A stretch of DNA of 64,000 bases from Rhizobium sp. P32RR-XVIII (GCF_012641395.1 NZ_JABAIH010000003.1:496001-560000), one strand, 5' to 3'. Shown: positions 39,027 to 48,107, counted from the stretch's first letter. Numbers and translations: made by a program. The notes: generated from the sequence alone by a model not told the origin.

Positions 39027-39812
39027 ATGGATCTTGGATTGAAGGGCAAGACGGCCCTCGTGCTGGGGGCCGGCGGCGGCCTTGGCGGTGCGATCGCAAA
39101 GACGCTTGCCGGGGAACAGGCGCTGGTCGCCGTTGCCGATATCAACAGGCAAGCCGCCGAAAAGACCGTTGCCGACATCGGCACGAACGGCGGGTCGGCA
39201 ATGGCGCTCGAATGGGATCTGGCCAACCTTGGCGCCATCGAACCCAATCTTGCCGCCATCGAACAGCAGCTGGGTTCGGTCGACGTTCTGGTCAACATCA
39301 CCGGCGGCCCGCCGCCGACGCTGGTATCCGGCCAGAGCGTCGAAAGCTGGCGTAAGTATTTCGACAGCATGGTGCTGTCGGTGATCGCGATCAGCGACGC
39401 GGTGCTGCCGAAGATGCGGGAGAAGAAGTGGGGCCGCATCATTACCTCCACCTCCTCGGGCGTGGTTGCGCCGATCCCCAACCTCGGCCTTTCGAATTCC
39501 CTGCGCATGTCGCTTCTTGGATGGTCGAAAACCCTTGCCGGTGAAGTCGGCCGGGACGGCGTGACCGTCAACATCGTCCTGCCCGGCCGGGTCGCGACCC
39601 AGCGCATCACCTTCCTCGACGAGCAGAAGGCCAAGCGCGAGGGCAAATCGGTCGAGGATGTCTCGGCGGCCAGCACCGCGTCGATCCCAGTCGGTCGCTA
39701 TGGCGATCCGCAGGAATATGCCGACGTGGTCGCCTTCATGGCGAGCAGCCGCGCTTCCTATCTGACGGGCTCCGTTATCCGTGTCGACGGCGGGCTGATC
39801 GCGAGCGTCTGA
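39027..39812 (+). CDS. Atypical SDR lacking the YxxxK pair
   Basis: 261-aa SDR-fold protein. The cofactor loop is GAGGGLG. At the catalytic place the usual Tyr and Lys of YxxxK are Ser and Arg (SNSLR), preceded by STSSGVVAPIPNLGL. This pattern occurs in a known divergent group of BKR-like SDRs, so the gene is not necessarily degenerate. The reaction is uncertain. It is the last gene of the long + strand operon; GAAAGGA precedes the ATG. Confidence 0.88.
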   Translation: MDLGLKGKTALVLGAGGGLGGAIAKTLAGEQALVAVADINRQAAEKTVADIGTNGGSAMALEWDLANLGAIEPNLAAIEQQLGSVDVLVNITGGPPPTLVSGQSVESWRKYFDSMVLSVIAISDAVLPKMREKKWGRIITSTSSGVVAPIPNLGLSNSLRMSLLGWSKTLAGEVGRDGVTVNIVLPGRVATQRITFLDEQKAKREGKSVEDVSAASTASIPVGRYGDPQEYADVVAFMASSRASYLTGSVIRVDGGLIASV

Positions 39813-39959
39813 GGAAACGGTCATGCTGGTCGACTGGGAAAACTTGCCCGCCGTCGCCAGCATGCGCCCCGGCTTGTCACGCTACAGTCGACGATCCGCG
39901 CTTTCGTAGTGAGCTCGAAAGCAGCTTGCAAAATGATCGATCTGCAGAAACTGGGAGTT

Positions 39960-40483
39960 GACGGGGAGACGATGACATTGCGCCGCGAGGAAGATGATTT
40001 CGGCTTCCGGCGAACAGGGTCCGCACAGGTGTCGAGCTCGTCGACAAGACCGGTGCCTCGCTCGACCGTATTGCCGCCGAGGTCGAGGAAATCAATCGGC
40101 ATGTAGCAGCGATCGTCGAGGCGATGCGAGAGCAGTCGGTTGGCTTGAGCGAAATCAACAATGCCGTTAATTCCATCGATCAGGGAACGCAACAGAATGC
40201 GGCCATGGTGGAGCAATCGACGGCCGCAAGGCACACGCTTGCCCGGGAAGCTGCCGGCCTCAAGGCGCTTCTCGCTCGCTTTTCCATCGACCGCTCCAAG
40301 CCGCCAACCGAGGCGGCGCGCAGTGAACGCCGCCAGACCGTAGAATCCGACGTTCGTGAAATGCGCGGGAAGATCGTCTATGCCTTCGGTGGCGCCGCCG
40401 CTCCTGCCGCTACCTCGTGGGAAGAGTTTGAAACGGTCGGAAGTCTCCGAGCGCAGCAGCCTCTCCATAGGCTTGCACCTTAA
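39960..40483 (+). pseudogene. 3' remnant of a methyl-accepting chemotaxis protein gene
   Basis: Reading frame pieces match the C-terminal signalling domain of a chemoreceptor: ISASGEQ around 40000-40020, then after a one-base shift VRTGVELVDKTGASLDRIAAE and on into INNAVNSIDQGTQQNAAMVEQ. The end carries WEEF, resembling the C-terminal CheR/CheB-docking pentapeptide of rhizobial receptors, but the frame continues 17 more codons to a stop. The sensor, transmembrane and most of the signalling domain are missing. It is non-functional and probably marks the edge of an inserted or rearranged segment. Confidence 0.75.
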
Positions 40484-40783
40484 CTAGAGAGGATGCTCGC
40501 GCAGGATTTCTCGCGGCGCCAGAGCAATATTGCATGCGCCGGATTCCGCAATCAGTGCCAAGTCTGCGCGATGCGGCTCTCCTTTCCAAGCGGCGCAACC
40601 GAACCAGGGTTGATCATGCGATTGGTTCGACGAAACCGCTCCTTGACGGGGCTCGACATCTTGACTCAATGGATACCAAGCCGCTCGGCGACCTTGAACG
40701 TGACACCGCCCCTGCAGTCACCACACTACAATTGTTGACAATTGACATTCGGCATACTACACGGCTGTAAAGGGATGGCCAAA
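40484..40783. other. 300-bp region before gntR-1
   Basis: No gene was recognised. The last 55 bp hold the GntR-type operator and probable promoter of the regulator gene; the rest, directly after the chemoreceptor remnant, shows no recognisable protein or RNA. Confidence 0.5.
40729..40747. promoter_or_regulatory. GntR-type operator, site a
   Basis: TGTTGACAATTGACA (40733-40747) contains TTGT-TG-ACAA, which fits the TNGT-N-ACNA pattern of FCD-type GntR regulators. The same 15 bases occur in the opposite strand at 57380-57394. TTGACA at 40735-40740 could be the -35 element of gntR-1. Binding would give autoregulation. Confidence 0.6.
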
Positions 40784-41455
40784 ATGACACTGAATGCAAT
40801 CGACATTCTTCGATCTAACTCTCTGCCGACGTTGCTTGAGCAGGAAATCGAGCGTGTCATTCTCGGTGGCGAATTTGCGCCTGGAGATCACGTCAACGAG
40901 AAGGAGCTGGCGTTACGCTTCGGCATCAGCCGCGGCCCGGTGCGAGAAGCGTTGCGCTCCCTGGATTCGTCCGGACTTGTTGAGCAGGTACCAAATCGCG
41001 GTTTCTTCGTTCGGCGTCTGACTGCGGCTCAGGCCCGCGATATCTATGATGTCCGTGCCGTGCTTTTCGGCCTTGCCGGAAAACTTTTGGCCGAGCGTAT
41101 CACCGATGAGGGAGTGGATCAGCTCAGGGCCTTCATCGCCGAGATGGATACGGCCGTCGCCGCTAACGATTTCGAAGCATACGTCAAGATCAACTTTGTC
41201 TTTCACGAGTTCATCGTCGTCAGCGCCGGCAATCCGACGCTGGCCCAGCAATATATGACGTTGGTCAAGCAACTCCGGCTCTACCGCGCCCGCAACCTGA
41301 TGCTCGGCGATTCGATGCATGCGTCGCATCAGGAGCACCACGCCATGGTCGACGCCGTCGCTGCGCGCGATCCGGCGAGGGCGTCTCTCGCCCATGCGCG
41401 ACATGTCGAGGCGGCTAAAGAGCGGCTGATGTCAACGGCCCCGAATCTAAAATAG
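40784..41455 (+). CDS. GntR-family (FCD) transcriptional regulator, gntR-1
   Basis: 223-aa regulator. The winged HTH is at about residues 12-75 (NEKELALRFGISRGPVREALRSL, NRGFFVRRLT); the all-helical FCD ligand domain follows, with likely metal-binding Asp/His in FHEFIVVSAGN and SHQEHHAMVDAV. FCD regulators usually bind small organic acids. ATG 40784 was chosen because AAGGGA lies 9 bases upstream; ATG 40775 is also possible. It precedes the prpD/tct operon by 21 bp, so it may be its first gene. Confidence 0.9.
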   Translation: MTLNAIDILRSNSLPTLLEQEIERVILGGEFAPGDHVNEKELALRFGISRGPVREALRSLDSSGLVEQVPNRGFFVRRLTAAQARDIYDVRAVLFGLAGKLLAERITDEGVDQLRAFIAEMDTAVAANDFEAYVKINFVFHEFIVVSAGNPTLAQQYMTLVKQLRLYRARNLMLGDSMHASHQEHHAMVDAVAARDPARASLAHARHVEAAKERLMSTAPNLK

Positions 41456-41476
41456 AGAACCAGGAGACCTGAACGC

Positions 41477-42922
41477 GTGAATACCATATCCGACATTACG
41501 GCCCAGGCCATACGTTTCATCGAGCGCACGACCTATGCTGATTTGCCGGGTGAAGCCCTCGTCATCGGCCGCCGTTGCATGGTCGATACCTTCGGGCTCT
41601 ATCTCGCAGGCAGCCGCGAGCCGTCGGTGCGGATCCTTATCGAAGATGCACTTTCCCAAGGCGGGCGCGGCGACGCGCCACTGCCGGGCGCCGGTGCGAC
41701 AAGGGTGCCGGCGGCGCTTGCCGGCCGCGTCTGGGGCACCGCCGGACACGCCCATGACTGGGACGATACACAAGTTTCACACGATCCGAACCATGTCTAC
41801 GGGTTGCTGACGCACCCCTCCGTTCCACCGCTCACGGCAGCGTTGATGGTCGGCAGCACGCTCGGCAATGTCGATGGCCGCGACCTCATGCTCGCCTTCC
41901 AGGTGGGCTTCGAGGTCGAGTGCAAGATTTCCGAATGGATGACGCCGCGCCACTATCGCCGCGGCCACCATACAAGCGGTACCGTCGGCACGTTCGGCGC
42001 CGCCGCCGCGGCGGCCAAACTCCTACGCCTGAAAGGGGACAAGCTCGCTCACGCGCTCGGATTGGCAGCGAGCTTTGCTGCAGGCATCCGCGTCAATTTC
42101 GGCACGATGACGAAGCCGCTGCATGTCGGCCGTGCCTGCGAAAACGGTATCACCGCCGCGTTGCTGGCCTCGCGCGGTTTCGAGGCCGATCCGGCAGCGC
42201 TTGATGGAACCTGGGGTTTCTTTTCCGTAATGGGCGAGGGTTTCGATGCCGAAAAGGCAAAGGCAGGCTTCGGTGCGCCGCTGACGATTGTCACTCCGGG
42301 TGTCAGCGTCAAGCCTTATCCCTCCGGCATTCTTACACATCAGTCGATGGATGCCATGCTGAAGCTGGTTCTCGATCACGATCTGAAGGCCGAAGAGGTC
42401 GACCGTATCCGTTTCTTTGCCGGCAAGAATATCATCGAGCCGATCCGCTATCCGATTGCTCGCAACCATCTGCAGGCGAAATTCTCGATGCCGGCCTTGC
42501 TCGCCATGATCGTGCTGTGCCGCCGCGCCAGTCATCACGAATTCGAGGACGCATTTGTTTCCGGAGAGGCGATGCAGGATCTGCAGGCGCGCACAGACGT
42601 CATCAACGATCTCGAGATCGATGCTCTCGGCTACGACAAGATCCGCTCGCGCATCGAGGTGCTCACCAAGGATGGGCGGACGCTTGTGCAATGGGCGGAC
42701 GAGCGTTACCGCGGCGGGCCTTCCAATCCGGTCAGCGATGCCGAACTCGATGGCAAGTTCCGCATGTGCGCCGAAGGCGTCATCAATACCGGCGCCCAGG
42801 ACGAGTTGCTGGCGCTGATGCGCGGCATCGATGCCGGTGCCGATATCGGTCGTCTCATATCACTGATCAGCGGTGACGATGCGACAAGCCATGTCGTGAG
42901 GAGTTCACCGCGGAATAACTAA
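41477..42922 (+). CDS. MmgE/PrpD-family protein, copy 1
   Basis: 481-aa protein of the family that includes 2-methylcitrate dehydratase, cis-aconitate decarboxylase and iminodisuccinate epimerase. Blocks seen: GTAGHAHDWDDTQVS, HTSGTVGTFGAAAAAAKLLRL, GTMTKPLHVGRACENG and VSVKPYPSG. It starts at GTG after AGGAGA. It probably dehydrates, epimerises or decarboxylates a di/tricarboxylate delivered by the TctCBA transporter encoded next. Confidence 0.9.
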   Translation: MNTISDITAQAIRFIERTTYADLPGEALVIGRRCMVDTFGLYLAGSREPSVRILIEDALSQGGRGDAPLPGAGATRVPAALAGRVWGTAGHAHDWDDTQVSHDPNHVYGLLTHPSVPPLTAALMVGSTLGNVDGRDLMLAFQVGFEVECKISEWMTPRHYRRGHHTSGTVGTFGAAAAAAKLLRLKGDKLAHALGLAASFAAGIRVNFGTMTKPLHVGRACENGITAALLASRGFEADPAALDGTWGFFSVMGEGFDAEKAKAGFGAPLTIVTPGVSVKPYPSGILTHQSMDAMLKLVLDHDLKAEEVDRIRFFAGKNIIEPIRYPIARNHLQAKFSMPALLAMIVLCRRASHHEFEDAFVSGEAMQDLQARTDVINDLEIDALGYDKIRSRIEVLTKDGRTLVQWADERYRGGPSNPVSDAELDGKFRMCAEGVINTGAQDELLALMRGIDAGADIGRLISLISGDDATSHVVRSSPRNN

Positions 42923-42976
42923 GACTAGAGGGAGCGCCGTTACGGGAGAAACGGCATTTAAAAGGGGAGAGAGGAC

Positions 42977-43945
42977 ATGAAATTTATGAAATTGCTCGGA
43001 AAAGCGGCATTTGGAATGGCCGCGATGGGCCTTCTGTGCGGCACCTCGGCTCAGGCGGACCCGCTGCCTTATCCGGCCAAGGTTGTGACCTTGGTCACGC
43101 ATTCGAGCCCGGGCGGCGGCAGCGACGTTTTCCTACGCGAGATGACGAAATACCTCGGCAAATACATCGACGCCACCTTCGTCGTCGAAAATATCCAGGG
43201 CGGTAGCGGCGCCAAGGCGATGGCCCGTGTGGCCTCGGCCGACGCCGACGGCAGCGTCTTCTACGCGACGACGCCGACCTACATCTACACCTCGCTGATG
43301 AGCAAGCCGCAGAGCACCTACAAGGACATGCAGCCGCTGGTAAACATCTTCCTCGACAGCGAGGTGATCTATACGCGGACAGACGGTCCCTACAAGACCC
43401 TGCAGGATGTCATTGATCATGCCAAGAAGGAACGTGGCCGCTGGGGCGCCGCCAATCCGGCTTCGCTGGAACGTCAGGCTGCAGAGCAGCTGAAGCGTGC
43501 GGCTGGCGTGACGCCAGCCATCGTCACCCATGAGGGCGGCGGCGACATGATGTTGAATGTGCTCAACGGCACGCTTGATATCGGCATCGGCGAAATTCAA
43601 GAGGTCCGCTCGCAGCTCGATGCCGGTAAGATCACCCTGCTTGCCACGTTCAATCCGGAGCGTATTGCGGCAAAGCCGGATGTCCCCACGGTCAAGGAAC
43701 TGGGCTTCGACGTCACGCTCGTGAAGTTCCGCGGCCTTGCCGGCCCGAAAGGCATTCCTGACGCAACGGCAGCGATCTGGGATGAGGCTGTGAAAAATCT
43801 CCTCGCCGATCCCGACTATCAGAAGGCCTATACAGCCGAAGTGCTGGTGCCGCAGCTGATCGGGCACAAGGAATATTCCGGTTTCGTCGACAATTTTGCC
43901 ACCACGACAGAAGAGTTCCTGAAGTCGACGGGCGCCATCAAGTAA
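42977..43945 (+). CDS. tctC: Tripartite tricarboxylate transporter binding protein
   Basis: 322-aa periplasmic receptor of the TctC/Bug family. The Sec signal ends near residue 27 (TSAQA). Typical pieces are VTLVTHSSPGGGSDVFLREM and FVVENIQGGSGAKAMARVA near the N-terminus, and TVKELGFDVTLVKFRGLAGPKG later. It binds a carboxylate and hands it to TctAB. An intrinsic terminator follows directly, so it can be made in excess over the membrane parts. AGAGAGG precedes the ATG. Confidence 0.93.
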   Translation: MKFMKLLGKAAFGMAAMGLLCGTSAQADPLPYPAKVVTLVTHSSPGGGSDVFLREMTKYLGKYIDATFVVENIQGGSGAKAMARVASADADGSVFYATTPTYIYTSLMSKPQSTYKDMQPLVNIFLDSEVIYTRTDGPYKTLQDVIDHAKKERGRWGAANPASLERQAAEQLKRAAGVTPAIVTHEGGGDMMLNVLNGTLDIGIGEIQEVRSQLDAGKITLLATFNPERIAAKPDVPTVKELGFDVTLVKFRGLAGPKGIPDATAAIWDEAVKNLLADPDYQKAYTAEVLVPQLIGHKEYSGFVDNFATTTEEFLKSTGAIK

Positions 43946-43952
43946 CAGGCAT

Positions 43953-43978
43953 GGGCCGGCTCGCCGGCCCAATTTTTT
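43953..43978 (+). terminator. Intrinsic terminator between tctC and tctB
   Basis: GGGCCGGC-TC-GCCGGCCC followed by AATTTTTT forms a strong hairpin plus T-run, 8 bp after the tctC stop. It is likely partial, lowering expression of tctB and tctA relative to the receptor. Confidence 0.85.
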
Positions 43979-43994
43979 ACCTGAGGGCTATCTC

Positions 43995-44474
43995 ATGAAC
44001 AAAGATCTTATCAGCGGCGTAGTGTTGCTTGCGATCGCCGGCACTTACTACACATGGTCAACGCAGATCGCCGACAGCACTTTGTCAGATGAGGTGGGTG
44101 CCGGCGGTCTGCCGCAGGTCCTATCCGTCATCCTCGCGATTCTGGCCGTCATCCTCATCGCCCGGGCGCTGCTGGTTGCCCGGTTGCGGACAGCCGCGGC
44201 GGCGGGCTCCGACGACGAGGACGACAACGCCCGTCTGCCGCGCGCCATCGGCTTCCTGCTGTTTGGGGCGGCCTATATCTTCCTGCTGCCCTTCGTTGGT
44301 TACATCATCGCCACGGCGCTGATGATCGGGGCCGTCGCTCTCTACGAAGGTGCGCCTCGAACCTGGGTGGTCGTCGCAGCGGCGATCGGCGGCGGCGTCT
44401 TCTATTGGGCGGTATTCGTCAAATTGCTCGGGGTCCACCAGCCGATGGGCTTGATTTTTCAAGGATTGTTCTGA
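43995..44474 (+). CDS. tctB: Tripartite tricarboxylate transporter small membrane subunit
   Basis: 159-aa protein with four hydrophobic helices and the usual polar, acidic loop after helix 2 (residues about 65-80, GSDDEDDNAR). This is the normal architecture of TctB. Its stop overlaps the tctA start (TGATG). It works with TctA in the inner membrane as a secondary importer. Confidence 0.9.
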   Translation: MNKDLISGVVLLAIAGTYYTWSTQIADSTLSDEVGAGGLPQVLSVILAILAVILIARALLVARLRTAAAAGSDDEDDNARLPRAIGFLLFGAAYIFLLPFVGYIIATALMIGAVALYEGAPRTWVVVAAAIGGGVFYWAVFVKLLGVHQPMGLIFQGLF

Positions 44475-45970
44475 TGACCACACTCTGGGACATCATCCAC
44501 CTTTTGACGGAAACGCCGCTCGTTTTTGTCGCCATCGCCGGCCTCACCTGGGGTATTCTTGGCGGCGCACTGCCGGGTATCTCGGCCTCCATCACCATGG
44601 CGCTCGTACTGCCATTCACCTATACGATGGACCCGGCCCAGGCGATTGCGCTGTTGGCCTGCGTCTACATCGGCGCCGAATATGGCGGCTCGATCCCGGC
44701 GATCCTGATCAGGACGCCCGGCACCAATTCTTCCGCCGCAACCGTCATCGACGGCTACGAGATGAACCGCCAAGGCCGCGCAGGCGAGGCCCTTGGCATC
44801 TCTCTGATGTCCGGCGTCGTCGGCAGCCTGTTTGGGCTCGCCATGCTCATCTTGCTAACCGAGCCGCTATCCTGGCTGGCGCTCGCCTTCACGCCGGCGT
44901 CCTACTTCGGTCTCGGCATCCTCGGCCTCAGCGTCATCGCCTCCATGAGCGGCGGATCGCTCATCAAGGGACTTTCGGCCGCCACCGTCGGTCTGATGAT
45001 TTCGACCGTCGGAACGGACCCTATCTCCGGCGTCACGCGCTTTACCTTCGATATTCCTGACTTGCTCGGCGGTATCGAACCGGTCCTCGTCATGGTTGGT
45101 CTCTTTGCACTCACCGAACTGATGAGCCAATCGGGCTCGATTGCCGGGACGAAGCTGAATGCCAGCATCAAGATCAAGCTGCCGAGCCTTTCGGTGATGA
45201 ACCAGCTCAAGCGTTCGCAATTCATCGGCTGCGTGCTCGGACTGTTCGAAGGTCTGACGCCGGGCGGCGGGGGCTCCATCGCCGCCTTCATGTCGTATAA
45301 CGAGGCGAGGCGCTGGTCGAAAACGCCGCAGTTGTTCGGCAAGGGATCGGAAGAGGGCGTCGCTGCCCCGGAAGCGGCCAACAATACCGTCGCAAGCACC
45401 GCGCTCATTCCGCTCTTGAGCTTCGGCATTCCGAGCTCCAATTCCACTGCCGTTCTGCTGGGCGGGTTGCTGATGCACGGCCTCATTCCCGGCCCGCGCC
45501 TTTTCGAACAGAGCGCTCAGGTGATCGATAGCATCTATGTCGGCTCGTTCATCGCCATCATCGCCCAGATCGGCATCGGTATCCTCATCCTGCCGGCCTG
45601 CATCTGGCTGGTGAACCGACCCAGGCACTATCGCTCGGGCTTCATCTTCGCGCTGATCCTGTCGGGCATTTTCACGCTCAACAACAGCCTGTTCGACCTT
45701 GGGATTGCGCTGGTGCTCGGGCTGGTTGGCTACCTGATGCGGCTCACGCGCTTCCCGGTCCTGCCGATGATCCTCGGCGTCGTCCTCGGCCACATGGTCG
45801 AGTCCAGCTACCGGCGCTCGCTGGTGCTGTCTGGCGGCGACCTGATGATCTTCCTGCAGGACCCGATCGCCGTCTGCCTGTTGTCCCTCGCCCTTATCTT
45901 CGTCATCTTCTCGCTCGGCCGCGAACTTCGTGATGTCCGCAAGAGCAAACTAGAGGAAGCCCATTCATGA
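44474..45970 (+). CDS. tctA: Tripartite tricarboxylate transporter large membrane subunit
   Basis: 498-aa polytopic membrane protein with about 12 helices and the highly conserved TctA block GALPGISASITMALVLPFTY near residues 30-50, followed by GAEYGGSIPAILIRTPGT. A second glycine-rich signature (GLFEGLTPGGGGSIAAF) lies near the middle. It is the ion-coupled channel; the last codons overlap the next prpD gene by 4 bases. Confidence 0.96.
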   Translation: MTTLWDIIHLLTETPLVFVAIAGLTWGILGGALPGISASITMALVLPFTYTMDPAQAIALLACVYIGAEYGGSIPAILIRTPGTNSSAATVIDGYEMNRQGRAGEALGISLMSGVVGSLFGLAMLILLTEPLSWLALAFTPASYFGLGILGLSVIASMSGGSLIKGLSAATVGLMISTVGTDPISGVTRFTFDIPDLLGGIEPVLVMVGLFALTELMSQSGSIAGTKLNASIKIKLPSLSVMNQLKRSQFIGCVLGLFEGLTPGGGGSIAAFMSYNEARRWSKTPQLFGKGSEEGVAAPEAANNTVASTALIPLLSFGIPSSNSTAVLLGGLLMHGLIPGPRLFEQSAQVIDSIYVGSFIAIIAQIGIGILILPACIWLVNRPRHYRSGFIFALILSGIFTLNNSLFDLGIALVLGLVGYLMRLTRFPVLPMILGVVLGHMVESSYRRSLVLSGGDLMIFLQDPIAVCLLSLALIFVIFSLGRELRDVRKSKLEEAHS

Positions 45971-47337
45971 ATGTAGCCGCTCCGACATCGACGCCTGTGG
46001 CAAGCAGGCTCGCGGCCTTTGCAGCCACGTCATCCCCTTCGGCTGCGGCAGCTGCCGTCTGCAGTCGCCTCGTCTTCGATGTCATCGCACTTGCGATCGC
46101 TGCGCGCGATACGGACTATGTCCGGGCGGCTCTTTGCAGTGCCGTCGACGAGGGCTCCTGCACGGCCTTCGGTCATAGCAAGGGACTTGGTTTATATGAC
46201 GCCGCTCTCGTCAACGGGACTGCCGCGCATGGCGAGGACTACGACGACACCTTCGAAGGGGGGCCGATTCATGCGGGCGCAGTCATCGTCTCGGCGGTCC
46301 TGGCGATCGCCGAAAAACGCGGCCTCGATGGCCGCGCCGTCATGCGCGGCATTGCTGTCGGCACCGAACTCATGTGCCGCATGAGCCTGGTCGCGCCGCA
46401 GGCGACACACAAGGCAAGCTTTCACCCGACCGCCATTTTCGGTGCACCGGCCGCCGCCGCCGCCGTCGGCGCGGCACTCGGCCTCGACGCGACGACGATC
46501 GCACGGGCGCTCGGCATCTCCGGAAGCCTTGCCTCCGGCATCATCGAATATCTGGCTGACGGTAGTTCGACAAAGCGTCTGCACGCCGGCGCCGCGGCAC
46601 AGGCAGGCCTCCGGGCCGCGTTGATGGCCGAAGGCGGCTTCATTGGTCCACTGACGGTATTTGAAGGCGTCAATGGCATATATAAAGCCTTTGCGCCTTC
46701 GAAGGTCCCGGATTTCAGCCGGTTGCTGGATGGTCTTGGGGAGGACTGGATTCTCGAAACCCTCGCCTTCAAACCCTATGCCTGCGGGACGATGACGCAG
46801 CCGTTCATCGATTGTGCCAAGAAGCTGGCGGCCTCGGGTGTAAAGGCCGAGGACATCGTATCCATAACCTGCAATGTGGGGGAGGGCACCGTTCACCGCC
46901 TCTGGGAGCCGCTTGCTGAAAAACATCGGCCGCCGAACGGTTACGCCGGCAAATTCTCGACGCCTTTTTGCCTGGCCGTCGGCTTCATCGACGGAGAAGC
47001 AGGCCTTGGCCAATTCACCGACGAGCGGGTGAGAGACCCTGCGGTCAGGGCTCTGGCGGCAAAGGTCTCCTATGAGATCGATCCGAACGATCCTTATCCG
47101 CGCAATTTTACCGGACATCTCAAGGCAGTTTTGAAAGACGGGACCGTGCGCGAATTCCACCAGCCTCATATGCGTGGCGGCGCCCAAGAGCCTCTGCCCG
47201 ACAGCGAACTGCTGTCGAAATTCGAGGCCAATCTCCGCTTCGGCGGCTTTTCAGGTGGTGCGATCGAGGCTCTGCGCAAGGGGCTCGACCGGCTCGCGGA
47301 CGGCGGTCGTGTCGATCTTTCGGCGGCAAGAGCATGA
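45967..47337 (+). CDS. MmgE/PrpD-family protein, copy 2
   Basis: 456-aa protein of the same family as copies 1 and 3 but clearly diverged. Seen are NGTAAHGEDYDDTFEGGPIHAG, the TAIFGAPAAAAAVGAALGLD helix, GSSTKRLHAGAAAQAG and FKPYACGTMTQPFIDC. The start overlaps tctA (ATGA), so transport and this enzyme are translationally coupled, which points to direct action on the transported acid or its first product. Confidence 0.9.
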   Translation: MNVAAPTSTPVASRLAAFAATSSPSAAAAAVCSRLVFDVIALAIAARDTDYVRAALCSAVDEGSCTAFGHSKGLGLYDAALVNGTAAHGEDYDDTFEGGPIHAGAVIVSAVLAIAEKRGLDGRAVMRGIAVGTELMCRMSLVAPQATHKASFHPTAIFGAPAAAAAVGAALGLDATTIARALGISGSLASGIIEYLADGSSTKRLHAGAAAQAGLRAALMAEGGFIGPLTVFEGVNGIYKAFAPSKVPDFSRLLDGLGEDWILETLAFKPYACGTMTQPFIDCAKKLAASGVKAEDIVSITCNVGEGTVHRLWEPLAEKHRPPNGYAGKFSTPFCLAVGFIDGEAGLGQFTDERVRDPAVRALAAKVSYEIDPNDPYPRNFTGHLKAVLKDGTVREFHQPHMRGGAQEPLPDSELLSKFEANLRFGGFSGGAIEALRKGLDRLADGGRVDLSAARA

Positions 47338-48107
47338 GCGGCGCGATGCGGGAAAATCGTGAACTGAAAGGCCGCGTGGCCCTCATCACCGGCGCCTCGC
47401 GCAATATAGGCAGGGCGATTGCCCTGTCGCTCGCGGAAGCAGGATCCGCAATTGCGATTGTTGCCCGGTCGGATCGGGCGGCCGCGGAAGCGGTGGCGCG
47501 CGAAATAGAGGCGGCGGGCAGCCCGGCGACGGTATTGCTAGGCGACGTGTCGCAGGAGGAGGATGCCGCGCGGCTGGTCAGCCAGACGGTCGAGACTTTG
47601 GGTGGCCTCGATATTCTGGTCAACAATGCTGCCATCCGCCGCGAGGCACCGGTCGAGGCGCTTTCCTTTGCCGACTGGCGCGAAGTGATGGGCGTCACCC
47701 TTGACGGCGCCTTCCTCATGAGCCGTGCGGCTATCCCGCATCTGCTGACAAGCAAGCAGGGGACGATCGTCAATATCGGCGGCCTCACCGCATACATGGG
47801 CGCACTGCATCGTGCCCATGTCATCTCGGCAAAAGCGGGGCTCGACGGACTGACGAAGGCGCTCGCCCACGAGCTCGGTCCGCGTGGCGTGACCGTCAAC
47901 CTCGTCTCCCCCGGGATGATCGACACCAACCGCCAGCATACGTCGACAGGCGCCGAGCCGACGCACCACCAGACGACGCGCACGCTGGTCGGGCGTCGCG
48001 GCACGCCGGAGGAGGTCGCCGCGGCGGTCCGCTATCTCGCCCGCGCCAATGCTCGCTTCACGACCGGACAGACCCTGCATGTGAATGGGGGGGCGTTCCT
48101 GCCCTGA
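47334..48107 (+). CDS. Atypical SDR lacking the catalytic Tyr
   Basis: 257-aa SDR-fold protein. The cofactor motif TGASRNIG and NNAA are present and the catalytic Lys is in SAKAGLDG, but the residue four positions before it is Val in place of Tyr, and the serine strand reads NIGGLTAYMG. A subgroup of SDRs with RAHV-xxx-KAG is known, so it may be a real lineage with altered chemistry. It overlaps prpD copy 2 (ATGA) and ends the + strand operon. Confidence 0.85.
   Translation: MSGAMRENRELKGRVALITGASRNIGRAIALSLAEAGSAIAIVARSDRAAAEAVAREIEAAGSPATVLLGDVSQEEDAARLVSQTVETLGGLDILVNNAAIRREAPVEALSFADWREVMGVTLDGAFLMSRAAIPHLLTSKQGTIVNIGGLTAYMGALHRAHVISAKAGLDGLTKALAHELGPRGVTVNLVSPGMIDTNRQHTSTGAEPTHHQTTRTLVGRRGTPEEVAAAVRYLARANARFTTGQTLHVNGGAFLP

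Noticed and set aside
40484..40669. A 61-residue - strand frame after the chemoreceptor remnant.
   Set aside because: No recognisable family or ribosome site; probably chance in a decayed segment.
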